Numbered from the stretch's first letter, positions 45,946 to 55,710 are shown. The stretch: DNA of 64,000 bases from Xanthomonas hydrangeae (GCA_905142475.1 LR990730.1:1488001-1552000), one strand, 5' to 3'. Numbers and translations: made by a program. Notes: a model not told the origin generated them from the sequence alone.

Positions 45946-46033
45946 GCCGATTGCGTCGCCGTCACTGCGCAAGATCGGGACCGCGCGTCACGCCGATCTG
46001 CGCGATGCTGGGGCCGCCAACAAGGAATCGTCC

Positions 46034-46942
46034 ATGCCAGCAGCCTCCGTCAGTTTCAATCGGCAACGCAGCGTCGAGCGCGTTGTGGCCCATCTGCAGG
46101 CCAGCATTCGCGCTGGCGAGCCGCTGCCGGATCTGGCTGCACTGGCGGCGGTGGCGCAGCAATCGCCGCATCATTTCCACCGGGTCTATCGCGCGCTGGC
46201 GGGCGAAACCCTGGGGCAGACCATCGCGCGGCTGCGTCTGAGTTATGCGCTGCATCTGTTGGGTGAGCAGGCAAGCTCGGTGACCGAGGTGGCGCTGGCG
46301 GTGGGCTATCAGACCCCGCAGGCGCTGGCACGCGCGTTCCGTGCCGTGTTGCAGGCCAGCCCGAGCAGCCTGCGCAATACACCGTCGCTGCGCGCACAGA
46401 AACTGCAGCAACTGGCCGCGCCCTCCATGCCGTCGCAGCTGTCCGGCGCGCCGTTGCAGGTGATGGTGCAAGTGCTCGATCCGCTGCAAGTGGTGGTGCT
46501 ACGCCAGCGCGGCGCGTTCGACGATCTGGACCGTGGTTTCGGCCGCATCGCCGCCTGGGCCGAGCGGGTCGGTGCGATCGAGCAGCTGCAGTCACTGATC
46601 GGCCTGCCGCTCAGCGACCACCGCGATGTGCCGGCCCAGCAGCACCTGTTCGAATGCGGCATGGCCTTCGACGCCGCACTGTCGCCGCCGGCGCCGTTGC
46701 ACCTGCGCCAGCTCGACGGTGGCGCGCACGCGGTGCTGCGTCATGTAGGGTCGTATGCAGGTATCGAAGACGCGCTCGACCGCGTGTTCGCGCAGTGGCT
46801 ACCCGACAGCGGCTACGCGCTACGCGATGCGCCGCTGCATTACCTCTATCTGGACGACCCGGAAACAGTGGCAGAGGGCGAGCTGCGTGCAGACATCCGG
46901 GTACCGGTGCAAACGCATGCAGAGGCTGACGAAGATTGTTGA
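46034..46942 (+). CDS. AraC-family regulator with GyrI-like effector domain
   Basis: A 302-residue Rob/SoxS-like transcription factor. Residues about 5-105 are the double helix-turn-helix: LAALAAVAQQSPHHFHRVYR and VTEVALAVGYQTPQALARAF. After a linker, residues 145-302 form a GyrI-like ligand-binding domain (VVVLRQRGAFDDLDRGFGRI ... YLDDPETVAEGELRADIRVP) that binds small amphipathic compounds. Targets are unknown; such proteins often govern multidrug or stress genes. ATG 46034 follows AAGGAATC. It sits immediately downstream of the cobC remnant and ahead of the A/T-richer islet. Confidence 0.9.
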   Translation: MPAASVSFNRQRSVERVVAHLQASIRAGEPLPDLAALAAVAQQSPHHFHRVYRALAGETLGQTIARLRLSYALHLLGEQASSVTEVALAVGYQTPQALARAFRAVLQASPSSLRNTPSLRAQKLQQLAAPSMPSQLSGAPLQVMVQVLDPLQVVVLRQRGAFDDLDRGFGRIAAWAERVGAIEQLQSLIGLPLSDHRDVPAQQHLFECGMAFDAALSPPAPLHLRQLDGGAHAVLRHVGSYAGIEDALDRVFAQWLPDSGYALRDAPLHYLYLDDPETVAEGELRADIRVPVQTHAEADEDC

Positions 46943-47221
46943 ATCGTTCGATAGCGTTGTAACAAGTAAATCTGAGTGATATGCCGGGTTGAAGGCATAA
47001 TGGCACTGCTTACATACTGCTTTCTGTTGGCGCAGTGGCTTGTGCTGAGCCAGGTGACTTGGCGCTAATCGAATGTTGTATGCCGAGTTCGTGGATTTTA
47101 TTTCGCATTTGGGTGCGGTAGCGCAGTATGGAATATGCAGATATGAATTCCGTGTTCTCAAAGTTGGCGCTGATGACGAGCGGCCAATTGTGAGTGGCTT
47201 ATCGGGTTTCCTGCTGGAAGA
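46943..47221. other. A/T-rich non-coding stretch at the edge of an anomalous islet
   Basis: Base composition changes abruptly after the AraC-type gene: a hand count of 47101-47160 gives 27 of 60 G/C (45%), far below the flanking genes. No gene, terminator or repeat was recognised. It lies downstream of both convergent neighbours. Confidence 0.6.
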
Positions 47222-48151
47222 TCATCGCCATGCCCGCCCTTCGGTTGCTCCAAACTCGACATAGTGATCATTGGCATCGACCCCTGCTGCAGCGACGTCG
47301 GGGTTCAATCGATAGTAGCGGGCTGCGCAAAAGTCCTCGGGTAATTTGCGGAAACGCTCGCCACTTGCAGGATAAGATGCTCGCCGATCAAGTTGGGACA
47401 TCGCGTCGTTGCGGCCAAGGCGCACCAGGAATTCGTTGTCACGGCGGGGTGTAATATCCAATAAATGGAGTTGAATTAGGTCCGCAGCAACTACAGTGCG
47501 CATAAGATTACAAAAAGACTCAGGAGTAAACGTCCAGCAGTGCACGTCGAAGTATTCGCCACTTGCCAGAACATGGCGAGCAATATCTAAAGCACGTCTT
47601 GGCGATCGGCTAAGGCGCATCTCCTCCAGGCCAGGATGATGATTCCAACTAATGGCGCCATCGACGCTCACTTCATTGCTTAGTGCATCAAATATTCTTG
47701 ACGGTGAAGGGCGTGGGTGGCCGATTAGTGCTGCCTCAACCCATTCGCCAGCTGTGCTTAGCGTTCTTAGTGCATCAAAGCACTGGCGATGGTCCGGAAT
47801 TGCTAATGCCGCCCACCCGCCGTCCTCAAGAAGGTCGTGGATATCATTCAGCCACCCGACTGGATTTGGAACGTGTTCGATCACGTGCGATGCAATGAAG
47901 TAACGAAAGCGGTGCTCGCCGACTGCCTCTAGCAGGCCACTTGCTCCGATAACGAAATCGATTTCAGGGATGCTCTGCGGGTTGACGCCGCCATGTGCGC
48001 TGTACTTATTGATCAAGCCAACCCGGTCCAAATGGTCTGCGTACTGAATTGCATGACTGGTATGTGACACGATCGGTCGATCGAGTGGTCCGATTTCCAA
48101 GCCTCTGTCCTCGGGCTCGATTTCCTGAGTCAACCATGCTGCACGGTCCAT
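47222..48151 (-). CDS. Class I SAM-dependent methyltransferase-like protein with C-terminal LNPDV module
   Basis: A 309-residue protein. The N-terminal 110 residues match Rossmann methyltransferases: motif I is RGLEIGPLDRPIV, the acidic loop is YADHLDRVGLINKY, and post-motif strand and helix are ASHVIEHVPNPVGWLNDIHD then LLEDGGW. The C-terminus ends LPEDFCAARYYRLNPDVAAA and HYVEFGATEGRAW. This LNPDV...HYxxFGxxEGR module is found on some glycosyltransferases and surface-polysaccharide enzymes. A role in modifying a glycan or lipopolysaccharide is plausible but inferred. Codon and base use are A/T-richer than in all neighbours, and the gene stands alone between the AraC gene and the xss operon, suggesting acquisition by transfer. 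Confidence 0.72.
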   Translation of the reverse strand: MDRAAWLTQEIEPEDRGLEIGPLDRPIVSHTSHAIQYADHLDRVGLINKYSAHGGVNPQSIPEIDFVIGASGLLEAVGEHRFRYFIASHVIEHVPNPVGWLNDIHDLLEDGGWAALAIPDHRQCFDALRTLSTAGEWVEAALIGHPRPSPSRIFDALSNEVSVDGAISWNHHPGLEEMRLSRSPRRALDIARHVLASGEYFDVHCWTFTPESFCNLMRTVVAADLIQLHLLDITPRRDNEFLVRLGRNDAMSQLDRRASYPASGERFRKLPEDFCAARYYRLNPDVAAAGVDANDHYVEFGATEGRAWR

Positions 48152-48337
48152 AGAGCTTCCTGCATCTGACGGTACGAAGATCTTATCCTCAAATTGAAGA
48201 TTACCGTTCGATCGTGAAAAAGCAGGCTTCCCAATAGTCCAGGTTGGTTGAGGAAGAAATGCCCTGTCTTCGTGCTGGCTTGAGAGTTTTCACATGAGCC
48301 TTGACTGTTGTCTTTAGCAACTGGCCTGCTCTGCGTC

Positions 48338-49567
48338 CTAAGTCTTCGCCTCTCGCGGACTGAGCGATAAATCAGTTAATGCTGGAAAAAACACCATCTG
48401 CGGCGGTGGGTGCATCAGGAACTGCTGGTGCGAAATATTCCACGCATACGCGCCAGCCAGCGGGAAGGCCAGGCAGTCGCCCGGCGCCAGTGCCGCGATA
48501 GGCTGGTCGCGCGCCAGCACGTCCTTGGGCGTGCACAGCTGCCCGACCAGCGTCACCGGCATGTCGCGCAGCACGGGCGCGCGCGCGCCACGCAACACAC
48601 TGAACGGGTGATCGTGGCCTTGCGCGGCGGGGGTGCGGAAGTGATGGGTGCCGCCGCGGGCGATCGCAAACCAGGCGCCGTGGCTGCGCTTGAGGTCCAG
48701 CACTTCCATCAGATACCAGCCGCAGCTGGCACTGACATAGCGCCCCGGCTCCAACCGCAGACGCAGTGCGTCGCCATGTTCGCTTAGCAACGCGGGCAAG
48801 CCGGCGCAGAAGCCGGCCCAATCGAACGAGCATTCCGGCGCCAGATAATCCACACCGAAGCCACCGCCTGCATTCACCCGCAACGGGCCGAGCCCGTAGC
48901 GTTGCCGCCACTGCTGCACGGTGTGCAGATAGGCGGCGATCAGGTGCAGCTGTGCGCCGGCATCGCGCTGGTGCGACATCAGATGGAAATGGAAGCCATC
49001 CAGCCGCAGCGAGGGGCTCGCACGCAGCCGATGGATCGCCGCATCCAGATCGTCCGGGTCCAGGCCGAACGGCGAGGGCTGCCCGCCCATCATCAGACGC
49101 GTGCTCTGCGCGCCGGGCACGGCGATGTTCATGCGCAGGAACACCGGCACGCAGCGGCCGGCCTGCGCTGCAGTGGCGGCCAGGCGTTCCAGCTCGCCAA
49201 GGCTTTCCACATGTACGGTGCAGTCGGGCAGCGCGGCGGCCTGGGCAAGTTCGCTATCGAGCTTGCCGGGTCCGCCGAACAACAACGCGGCCTCGGGTTG
49301 TTGCCGATGCAGCCAGGCCAGTTCGCCACCGGAGGCCGCCTCGAAGCCATCCATGTGCGGGGCGAGCGTGCGCAGGATCGGCGGCTCCGCATTGGCTTTT
49401 GCCGCATAGAACAGCTCGCACTCGGCCGGCAATTGCGCGCGCATCCATGCCGCATGCGCGTGCAGTGCGGCCAGGTCGTAGACGTAGGCGCAGATCGGGC
49501 CATCGCTGTGTTCGCGCAGGTGCGGCAACGCTTCCATCACTGCGGCGGTATCGATGCGCAGGCTCAT
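48338..49567 (-). CDS. xssE: PLP-dependent decarboxylase of siderophore synthesis (PvsE-like)
   Basis: A 409-residue fold-type III (alanine-racemase-like barrel) decarboxylase related to diaminopimelate decarboxylase. PLP Lys57 is in FYAAKANAEP. The glycine loop is VNAGGGFGVDY, phosphate binding is EPGRYVSA, and the specificity Cys region is GQLCTPKDVL. In vibrioferrin synthesis PvsE is the homologous decarboxylase that supplies the ethanolamine unit. It is the last gene of the operon; its ATG overlaps the xssD stop. xss letters here follow the pvsABCDE order, and the vibrioferrin product of Xanthomonas is called xanthoferrin. Confidence 0.88.
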   Translation of the reverse strand: MSLRIDTAAVMEALPHLREHSDGPICAYVYDLAALHAHAAWMRAQLPAECELFYAAKANAEPPILRTLAPHMDGFEAASGGELAWLHRQQPEAALLFGGPGKLDSELAQAAALPDCTVHVESLGELERLAATAAQAGRCVPVFLRMNIAVPGAQSTRLMMGGQPSPFGLDPDDLDAAIHRLRASPSLRLDGFHFHLMSHQRDAGAQLHLIAAYLHTVQQWRQRYGLGPLRVNAGGGFGVDYLAPECSFDWAGFCAGLPALLSEHGDALRLRLEPGRYVSASCGWYLMEVLDLKRSHGAWFAIARGGTHHFRTPAAQGHDHPFSVLRGARAPVLRDMPVTLVGQLCTPKDVLARDQPIAALAPGDCLAFPLAGAYAWNISHQQFLMHPPPQMVFFPALTDLSLSPREAKT

Positions 49568-51333
49568 GCCGCCACCTGGCGCGCGGTCGCGACGTGTGGA
49601 ATGGGATTGGGCAGCGCGGTGTAATCGGACTGACGATCCGCGCGTTGCCACAGCCGCGTGCCCAGATTGTTCTTGCCGGGCAGCGGCGCGCCGTCGATCA
49701 GGCCCTGCAGCGCGGCGTGCGCGCCATGACGTTGCTGCCAGCGTGCGGCGATCTCGCCGACGCAGTGCCACAGGCGCGCTTCGAGCACGTCATCGCCTTC
49801 GGTGAGGTGGAAGATCGCCTCGGCCAGATTGTTGACCAGCGCGCAATACGCTACACGATTCCAGCCCTGTTCCGGCGTGTAGTACAGCGATTGCCGTGCG
49901 CGCTCGCCCACGCCCTGCAAACGCGTGGCGGGCCAGTGGTGTGCGAGCAGCTTGGTGCCTTCCAGATCGCGGATCCATACCCGTGTCGGCCAGCCATCGG
50001 CAAAACCGATCACGGTATTTTGCAGGTGCGGTTCCAACGCGATGCCGTGCTGGAACAAGGCACTCCACACACCATCCAGCAACAAGCCGGCATAGGCACG
50101 GAACCACAGCAACGTGGCGGTGTGGCGATCCATCTGCGCGCTGCCCAAGGCCTGCAAGCGTGCCGCACACACGCTGTTGCCCTGCGCATCGCAGGTGAAC
50201 AACGCGGCAGCCACCTGCGGCTGCCAACGCGCACGTTGCGCGGCAGGAAGGGTCTGCCGATACAGGATGCCGAAGCTCTCGGACAAGCCACGCGCTGCCA
50301 GCGGGTCGGCGGCGTGCAGCGCAGGGTCGAGCTGCGCGATCTCCAGCGATGTGGCCGCAGGCTCCAGCATCACATCGAAGCCGGGTACCTGCACCGCCAA
50401 TGCACGCCAGCTCGGTGCCAGCAGTTCGGTGAGGGCGACCGCGCTTTCCAGCTCGTACCAGGCGTTCTTGCGCACGCAGTTGGTCAGCCGCACATGTACC
50501 GAACACTTGAGGAAATAATTCAGTCCCGGGTGATAGAGCGTGCGCACCGAGGAGGTTGGCCGCAGTGCATCGCCCAGCATGCCGACCGGCTCGATCACGC
50601 CGCGCGCCTGCAAGGTGCGCAGCAGCGGGTCGTCGAGCAGCCGCTGCGCTTCCCACGGATGGCAGGGATACAGATCCTTGCTGCCGGACAGCTGCTGCAA
50701 GGTTGCACGTACATCGCGGCCCTGCATGCGCAAGAGTCGTGGGTCGATGCGGAACCAGAACAGCTGGAACGCCGCACGCGCTTCCGGCGCGCAGGCCAGC
50801 ACTTGCGCAAGATCGATGCCTTCGCGACTCTTCGGAGTGGGATGCAAGGCATGCCCCCACAGCATCGATTGCTCGGCATCGATCATCGCCTCACCGGTCG
50901 GCAAGGTGCCTTGTGCCTGTCGCAACAACGCAGCAGTGATCGCCACGCTGTTGGCGCTTTGCGCGAGCAGTTCCGGATTGACTGCCTGCGTGCTGCCCAG
51001 CGACTGCAGCAGGCAGCGCGCCAAGGCATGCGCATCCAGGCTCTGCCACGGTTGGCCGGCGCTCTTGAGAAACGGCGTGGAGGCGAAGCGGCAGCGGCCC
51101 AGGCGATCGGCATAGGCAATGCGCACGCACAGCGCGCCGGTGTCGCCCAGAGCGATGCGCAGCCAGCGCTGCTCGGCCACGCGCGGGCCTGGGCGATCCA
51201 GCCCGCGATAATCGAAGTCCACTGCGCGCTGCGGAATCGCGAATTCGCGCAGGTAGCAGTTCAACCAGCAGGTGCAGGCCTGCGCGTCGGCCATGCTGTC
51301 GTACCAGGGGTCATGCATCGTGTGCGGCGACAT
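49564..51333 (-). CDS. xssD: IucA/IucC-family NIS siderophore synthetase (PvsD-like)
   Basis: A 589-residue NRPS-independent siderophore synthetase. It adenylates a carboxylate (citrate or derivative) and couples it to an amine or alcohol. Family blocks are LYPCHPWEAQRLLDDPL, TSSVRTLYHPGLNYFLKCSV and HVRLTNCVRKNAWYELESAV, a substrate and ATP-binding region, and ALEPHLQNTVIGFADGWPTR. GGAGA precedes the ATG at 51333; a shorter start at 51318 is possible. The gene overlaps both neighbours slightly. By operon position it equals PvsD of the vibrioferrin cluster. Confidence 0.93.
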   Translation of the reverse strand: MSPHTMHDPWYDSMADAQACTCWLNCYLREFAIPQRAVDFDYRGLDRPGPRVAEQRWLRIALGDTGALCVRIAYADRLGRCRFASTPFLKSAGQPWQSLDAHALARCLLQSLGSTQAVNPELLAQSANSVAITAALLRQAQGTLPTGEAMIDAEQSMLWGHALHPTPKSREGIDLAQVLACAPEARAAFQLFWFRIDPRLLRMQGRDVRATLQQLSGSKDLYPCHPWEAQRLLDDPLLRTLQARGVIEPVGMLGDALRPTSSVRTLYHPGLNYFLKCSVHVRLTNCVRKNAWYELESAVALTELLAPSWRALAVQVPGFDVMLEPAATSLEIAQLDPALHAADPLAARGLSESFGILYRQTLPAAQRARWQPQVAAALFTCDAQGNSVCAARLQALGSAQMDRHTATLLWFRAYAGLLLDGVWSALFQHGIALEPHLQNTVIGFADGWPTRVWIRDLEGTKLLAHHWPATRLQGVGERARQSLYYTPEQGWNRVAYCALVNNLAEAIFHLTEGDDVLEARLWHCVGEIAARWQQRHGAHAALQGLIDGAPLPGKNNLGTRLWQRADRQSDYTALPNPIPHVATARQVAA

Positions 51334-52519
51334 CGGCGGATCTCCTCGAAGGGAAGCGCACCAGAACGGTGAGCGCAGCGGCCGCCGCAGCCAGCGCGGC
51401 AGCCAGGAAAGGGGTTGCAGGACCGGCCGCCTGGGCCAGCGCGCCGGCAGCGGCACCGGCGAACACGCCAGCCCATTTGCCGCAGGCATCGAAGCGACCG
51501 AACAAGCGCCCGGCGCCGTGTCCGCTGGCGACCATCGCCAGGCTGCGGTTGAGCCCACGCAGGCCGAACAACATGCCGAACCCGAACAGCACGCGCGCAA
51601 CTGCCAGCGCGATGGGGTCGTGCAACAGCGCCTGCCACACGCAGGCCACGGCGAACAGCACCAGGCCGGGCACCAGCCACGCCTCGCCATCGCCGCGACG
51701 CCAGCACGGCAGCACCACCAGATAGACCAGATGCGGCAGGCTGTAAAGCAGGCCGGCCAGCGCGTCGTGGCCGGCGCCGCGCGCCAGCGCATACGGGATG
51801 AAGTAGGGGAAGGTCACCACCATCGCGAAGCAGAACAGGAATTGCGCGATCATCAGTGCAGGCCACAGTGCGCTGGCCGTGGTGGTTGCCTGTGGTGAGG
51901 CCGACTGCGCCGACCCAACTGCGTGCCTGGAGGGCATCGACTTCGCAGTGGAAGCTGTCGGCGGCACCGCAGGCCGATCGGCCGGCAAACGCCAGGTCAG
52001 CGCGAACGCCAGCAGCGGCAACAGCGCGAGCGCGCGATACAGCGACTGCGCCGGGCCCAGCGCCAATGCCAGGCCCAACAACGCAGGCGCGCTGACCATC
52101 GCCAGGCGCGCCGAATACTGCGTCCAGTCCAGCGCACGCGCCAACGGTCCGGCCTGCGGCTGGCTGGCAAGATACGCATTGGCCGCCGCCAGCGAGCCGC
52201 CGCAGGTGCCTTGCACAATCAGCCCGAGTACCAGCCAGGTCAGCGACGGCGCGAAGCCGGCGATCGCAAAGCCCACTGCCAGCCCCAGTTGCGCACGCAA
52301 CAGCGATCGCTTGCGTCCATAGCGATCGGCCAGGCGTCCCCAGGTACTTGCCGTCAACGCCGTACACAGCGTCGGCAGCACGTACAGCACACCGCTCCAG
52401 CCAATTGCTGCCGACGGCGCCAGTTCGGCCAATACCTGCGGCAGAAACAACGGCATGCCCAACGCGGTAAAGGCGGCCAGGTAGTGCGCCGCCAGCACCG
52501 GGCCCAGCACACGCTTCAT
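51311..52519 (-). CDS. xssC: MFS siderophore exporter (PvsC-like)
   Basis: A 402-residue major facilitator with about 12 membrane segments. The loop 2-3 signature is GRLADRYGRKRSLL, and the central loop (about 185-220) is a hydrophilic Ser/Ala-rich link between the two six-helix halves. Position between the two NIS synthetases matches PvsC, the vibrioferrin exporter. It should move newly made siderophore across the inner membrane. The start overlaps the xssB stop by 4 bases (ATGA), and the end overlaps xssD, indicating tight translational coupling. Confidence 0.9.
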   Translation of the reverse strand: MKRVLGPVLAAHYLAAFTALGMPLFLPQVLAELAPSAAIGWSGVLYVLPTLCTALTASTWGRLADRYGRKRSLLRAQLGLAVGFAIAGFAPSLTWLVLGLIVQGTCGGSLAAANAYLASQPQAGPLARALDWTQYSARLAMVSAPALLGLALALGPAQSLYRALALLPLLAFALTWRLPADRPAVPPTASTAKSMPSRHAVGSAQSASPQATTTASALWPALMIAQFLFCFAMVVTFPYFIPYALARGAGHDALAGLLYSLPHLVYLVVLPCWRRGDGEAWLVPGLVLFAVACVWQALLHDPIALAVARVLFGFGMLFGLRGLNRSLAMVASGHGAGRLFGRFDACGKWAGVFAGAAAGALAQAAGPATPFLAAALAAAAAALTVLVRFPSRRSADVAAHDA

Positions 52520-54318
52520 CGCTGAGCGCCCGCTTGCCGACGCAGCGTGTGTTGCGCGCCAGCGAATGCCTCGCCGAAGGGATTGGGCGCGCTATCGCCG
52601 TAGAACTTGTTGATGTCGCTCGCACCGGTGAGCTGTTTGCTGAGCAGGCTGCCGGCGCTGAGCAGGTACTTCACCGGCAGCCGCGGCGCGGCCAGCAGGC
52701 GGCGCGCGGGGCTGGTGTCGATGCCATCGACGTCCAGTTGCGCCAGCGTCAGGGCGAACTGCGTCTGCAGCTGCGTGTACAGCGGCGCACGCAGCGCGGG
52801 CTGCCATTCGGCCAGGCCTTCCAGCACCGCCTGCAGATCCAGTTGCAGCACGATGGTGCAGAACATCTGCGCCAGGGCGTGCGGGTCGTCCACCGCGATA
52901 CGCGCATCGTGCAGCGTGCCCAACGCATCCAGGTCCTGCAGCTGCGCGCGCAACTGCGGCAGCGCGATGCGCGCGGCGTCGTTGTCCTTCATCAACAGCC
53001 GCGTCGCCTGGCCATCGGCGTAGACCAGTACGCTGTTCTGTTGGTTGGCTTCCAGTGCGATGCCGTAGCGCAGCCACAGGCGCAGATGGATGGCGAGCAG
53101 CAGCTCCGTGTAATCGCGCCACCAGCGCAAGACATCGCCCTGCATGAAGCGCTCGGCCAGATGGATCGCCATCGGCCGGCCATCCGGCAACAGCGCGCAT
53201 AGCGCAGCAACCGGCACCAGCGTAGCGTCGCCCAGCGGCGGATAACGCCGCACCAGATAGGCCAGATGACGCGTCTCACCCACATGCCCGCCATGCGATT
53301 CGTCCACGAACACGCAGCGGCCGCGCAGTGCGGGATCCAGCGCATCGATGCGGCGCAATGCACGTTCCAGCCAGTGGCCGTCGTACAGCGTGGAGGGCTT
53401 GATCAAACGCAGATTGAGCGCGCCCAGCGTGCGCATCGGGATCGGCAACTTGAGATGCAGCTGCGGATGCAGCAGCGGCACCAGCGTGCGCACCGACAGG
53501 GTAGGGCGCACCTCCAGCCAGGCCTGTGGTGCACGCAAGCTGCCTGCAGGCAGCGCGAAGCCGTCCTGCTCCAGCCGCGCCCACACCAGCGGATGCACCG
53601 CCCAGGCGATGTGCGTCTCGGCCAGCTCGGGCGGCAGACCCAGCGTGGCGAAGTCCGGCCACAGCTCGGCCGGTAACGCGCTGGTACAGGTGACCTGCGC
53701 ACGCGGAATCGCCAGCCAGCGCAGCGCGAAGGTGGGCGCAAACTCCGGTGCGTAACCGCGCAGTTCCGAGGCATCCAGCCCGGCCTTGGCGCGTGCGGTC
53801 GGGTAGAACGGATGATCGCGATAGCTCGCCAACTGATCGCAGCGATACGCACGCTCGGCCGCATCTGCATGCTGCAGCGCGTTGAGTAGCGCAGGTGCCT
53901 GTGCATCAAAGGCCTGGCGCGCCAGGCCGAGGTGGGCAGCGGCGCATTCTGCTTCTTCGGCATAGGCGCGATGCAACTGCTGCGTGCCCATGTCGAGCTG
54001 GGCGCTCATGCGTTGCAGCCAGGCCTGCGCACCGCGTTCCACATGCGCACCGTCAGCATTTTGCACAATCCAGCTATCGCCACAGGCGCTGATGTCCTGC
54101 AGATAGCCCTGCCGATGGATCGGCAACCACAGCGTGCCATCGGGCAGATGCGCGATGCGCCACCAGCCTTCCACCGGGCTGGGGTCGGTCCATATCGCCA
54201 GCAGCGTTGCATCGGGCGTTGCGGCGCTGCCACGGGTGGCGATCCCGCGCAGGTCTTCGCGCAGGCAGGCATCGATGATGCGGCTGGCGATATAGCGTTG
54301 GTCGGCGGCACTGCTCAT
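52516..54318 (-). CDS. xssB: IucA/IucC-family NIS siderophore synthetase (PvsB-like)
   Basis: A 600-residue NIS synthetase, second of the pair. Recognisable blocks are VRTLVPLLHPQLHLKLPIPM, NLRLIKPSTLYDG, FVDESHGGHVGETRHLAYLV and LRYGIALEANQQNSVLVYAD, with the ferric-reductase-like C-terminal domain ending near TGASDINKFYG. The start at 54318 overlaps the xssA stop by 4 bases; a frame extending to 54348 would overlap xssA further and is less likely. It probably makes an ester or amide bond to citrate, as PvsB does in vibrioferrin assembly. Confidence 0.93.
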   Translation of the reverse strand: MSSAADQRYIASRIIDACLREDLRGIATRGSAATPDATLLAIWTDPSPVEGWWRIAHLPDGTLWLPIHRQGYLQDISACGDSWIVQNADGAHVERGAQAWLQRMSAQLDMGTQQLHRAYAEEAECAAAHLGLARQAFDAQAPALLNALQHADAAERAYRCDQLASYRDHPFYPTARAKAGLDASELRGYAPEFAPTFALRWLAIPRAQVTCTSALPAELWPDFATLGLPPELAETHIAWAVHPLVWARLEQDGFALPAGSLRAPQAWLEVRPTLSVRTLVPLLHPQLHLKLPIPMRTLGALNLRLIKPSTLYDGHWLERALRRIDALDPALRGRCVFVDESHGGHVGETRHLAYLVRRYPPLGDATLVPVAALCALLPDGRPMAIHLAERFMQGDVLRWWRDYTELLLAIHLRLWLRYGIALEANQQNSVLVYADGQATRLLMKDNDAARIALPQLRAQLQDLDALGTLHDARIAVDDPHALAQMFCTIVLQLDLQAVLEGLAEWQPALRAPLYTQLQTQFALTLAQLDVDGIDTSPARRLLAAPRLPVKYLLSAGSLLSKQLTGASDINKFYGDSAPNPFGEAFAGAQHTLRRQAGAQR

Positions 54319-55541
54319 GCGCGCAGCTCCGCGCCATCGATCCGCCACTGCAGCCCCGCTTCGGCATGCACCACCGCCTGTTGCAGCGCCTGTGCATCGC
54401 TGGCCAGCGCGCTCAGCACACCCAGGTAATCCTTGTTGGAATGGCTCAGCCGGATGCGTTCACCCGGCGCGCGCATGCGCCGGTACTGCACATCGCTGTG
54501 CGCGGTGTGATGGCGGCGGTCTTCGCTGGCGGCCACCAACTCGCCGTCTTGCTCGGCGACGTAGTAACGCAGCAAGGCATGTGCGCGATCGCTGCGCAGT
54601 TGCGGCAGCGGCAGGCCCAGATGCGGCGCCAGCGCGGCGTTGAACCACTGCTTGCCGAACATGCTGTCGAGCAGGAATTCGCGGCGGTCGCCGATGCTGC
54701 GGTAGTTGATCTCCACCAGCACCGGGCCGTTGGCGGTAAGAATGAATTCGCTATGGCATAGCCCGAAACCCACGCCAAAAGCGCGCAGTTGTTCCAGCGC
54801 CTGCGCAATCACCGGCGTGTCCACGCGTGCATCCCACTGCGCTTCGCATTCCACGAAATGCGGCGGCGGCGACAAGCGCACCTTGAAGCCGCCCAGCGCC
54901 TGCAGCGTGTGGCCGTCGCCCAGCGTTTCCAGCGTAAATAGCGCCCCTTCCAGCATGCCCTCCAGCAACACGGTGCGCTGCGGATGGCGTTGCCACACAT
55001 CGTCCAGATAGGCCTGCAGTTGCACGGCATCGGCGCAGTGGCGCACGTCCAGGCTGGCGACGCCTTCGCGCGGCTTGGCGACCACCGGCCACGCAATGTC
55101 GGCCGGCAACGCTGCGCCCGGCGCCAGCGTGCAGAACCACGGCGATGGCAGTCCGCGCGCACGTAAACGCTGACGCATCGCCGCCTTGTTCTTGGCCGCG
55201 TAGCACACCTGCCAATCCTTGCCCGGCAGGCCCAGACCGGCGGCAACCAGCGCGGTGCTGGTCTGCAGATGATCGCTGTTGCTGAACACTGCGCGCGGCG
55301 ACACATCGGCGTCGTGCAGCACATCCAGCACGCCGATCGGATTGAACACATCGCATTCGATCACCCGCTGCGGTGCGTGTGCCGGGTGCTCGCGGAAATG
55401 GCTGAGGTGATCGAGTCGGTGATCGGTCAGCAGCCACACCGGCAGGTCCAGCGCGTGCGCGGCAGGCAGAAAGCCTTCGGTGATGGCCGGATGGCAGACA
55501 TGGGTGAGGATCACCAACGGTGCAGCGGATGTCGCAGTCAT
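54315..55541 (-). CDS. xssA: ATP-grasp ligase of siderophore synthesis (PvsA-like)
   Basis: A 408-residue ATP-grasp enzyme. The central region has PVVAKPREGVASLDVRHCAD, a nucleotide-binding loop, TVLLEGMLEGALFTLETLGD, and the metal-binding end SEFILTANGPVLVEINYRSI. PvsA of the vibrioferrin pathway is the corresponding ligase and is thought to join alanine to the growing molecule. It is the first biosynthetic gene, 230 bases after the receptor gene, and overlaps xssB by 4 bases. A hairpin lies in the gap upstream. The match in gene order with pvsABCDE is complete. Confidence 0.88.
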   Translation of the reverse strand: MTATSAAPLVILTHVCHPAITEGFLPAAHALDLPVWLLTDHRLDHLSHFREHPAHAPQRVIECDVFNPIGVLDVLHDADVSPRAVFSNSDHLQTSTALVAAGLGLPGKDWQVCYAAKNKAAMRQRLRARGLPSPWFCTLAPGAALPADIAWPVVAKPREGVASLDVRHCADAVQLQAYLDDVWQRHPQRTVLLEGMLEGALFTLETLGDGHTLQALGGFKVRLSPPPHFVECEAQWDARVDTPVIAQALEQLRAFGVGFGLCHSEFILTANGPVLVEINYRSIGDRREFLLDSMFGKQWFNAALAPHLGLPLPQLRSDRAHALLRYYVAEQDGELVAASEDRRHHTAHSDVQYRRMRAPGERIRLSHSNKDYLGVLSALASDAQALQQAVVHAEAGLQWRIDGAELRA

Positions 55542-55688
55542 GGCAGCTCTCGTTCAACAGGACGGTGGAAAAACCGGTACTGAAACGGGCTGCCTGGCGC
55601 CGCGGGGCGTTGGGTGGCCTGCGATACGGTGATCGCATGCCGCATGCTGCGGCAGGGAGGCGTGCCTCATGCACGCCGTGTTGTCTGC

Positions 55689-55710
55689 GGCGCTCGCCAG
55701 CGCGAGCGCC
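55689..55710 (-). terminator. Hairpin between receptor and biosynthetic genes
   Basis: GGCGCTCGC - 4 bases - GCGAGCGCC, a perfect 9-base-pair stem in the 232-base gap between xsuA and xssA, 64 bases past the xsuA stop. It has no T-run, so it may attenuate transcription or protect the upstream message, giving more receptor than synthetase. Confidence 0.45.

Noticed and set aside
48766..51372. A long plus-strand frame across xssE and xssD
   Set aside because: Arg/Gln-rich translation without domains; it crosses the overlap of two well-supported genes.
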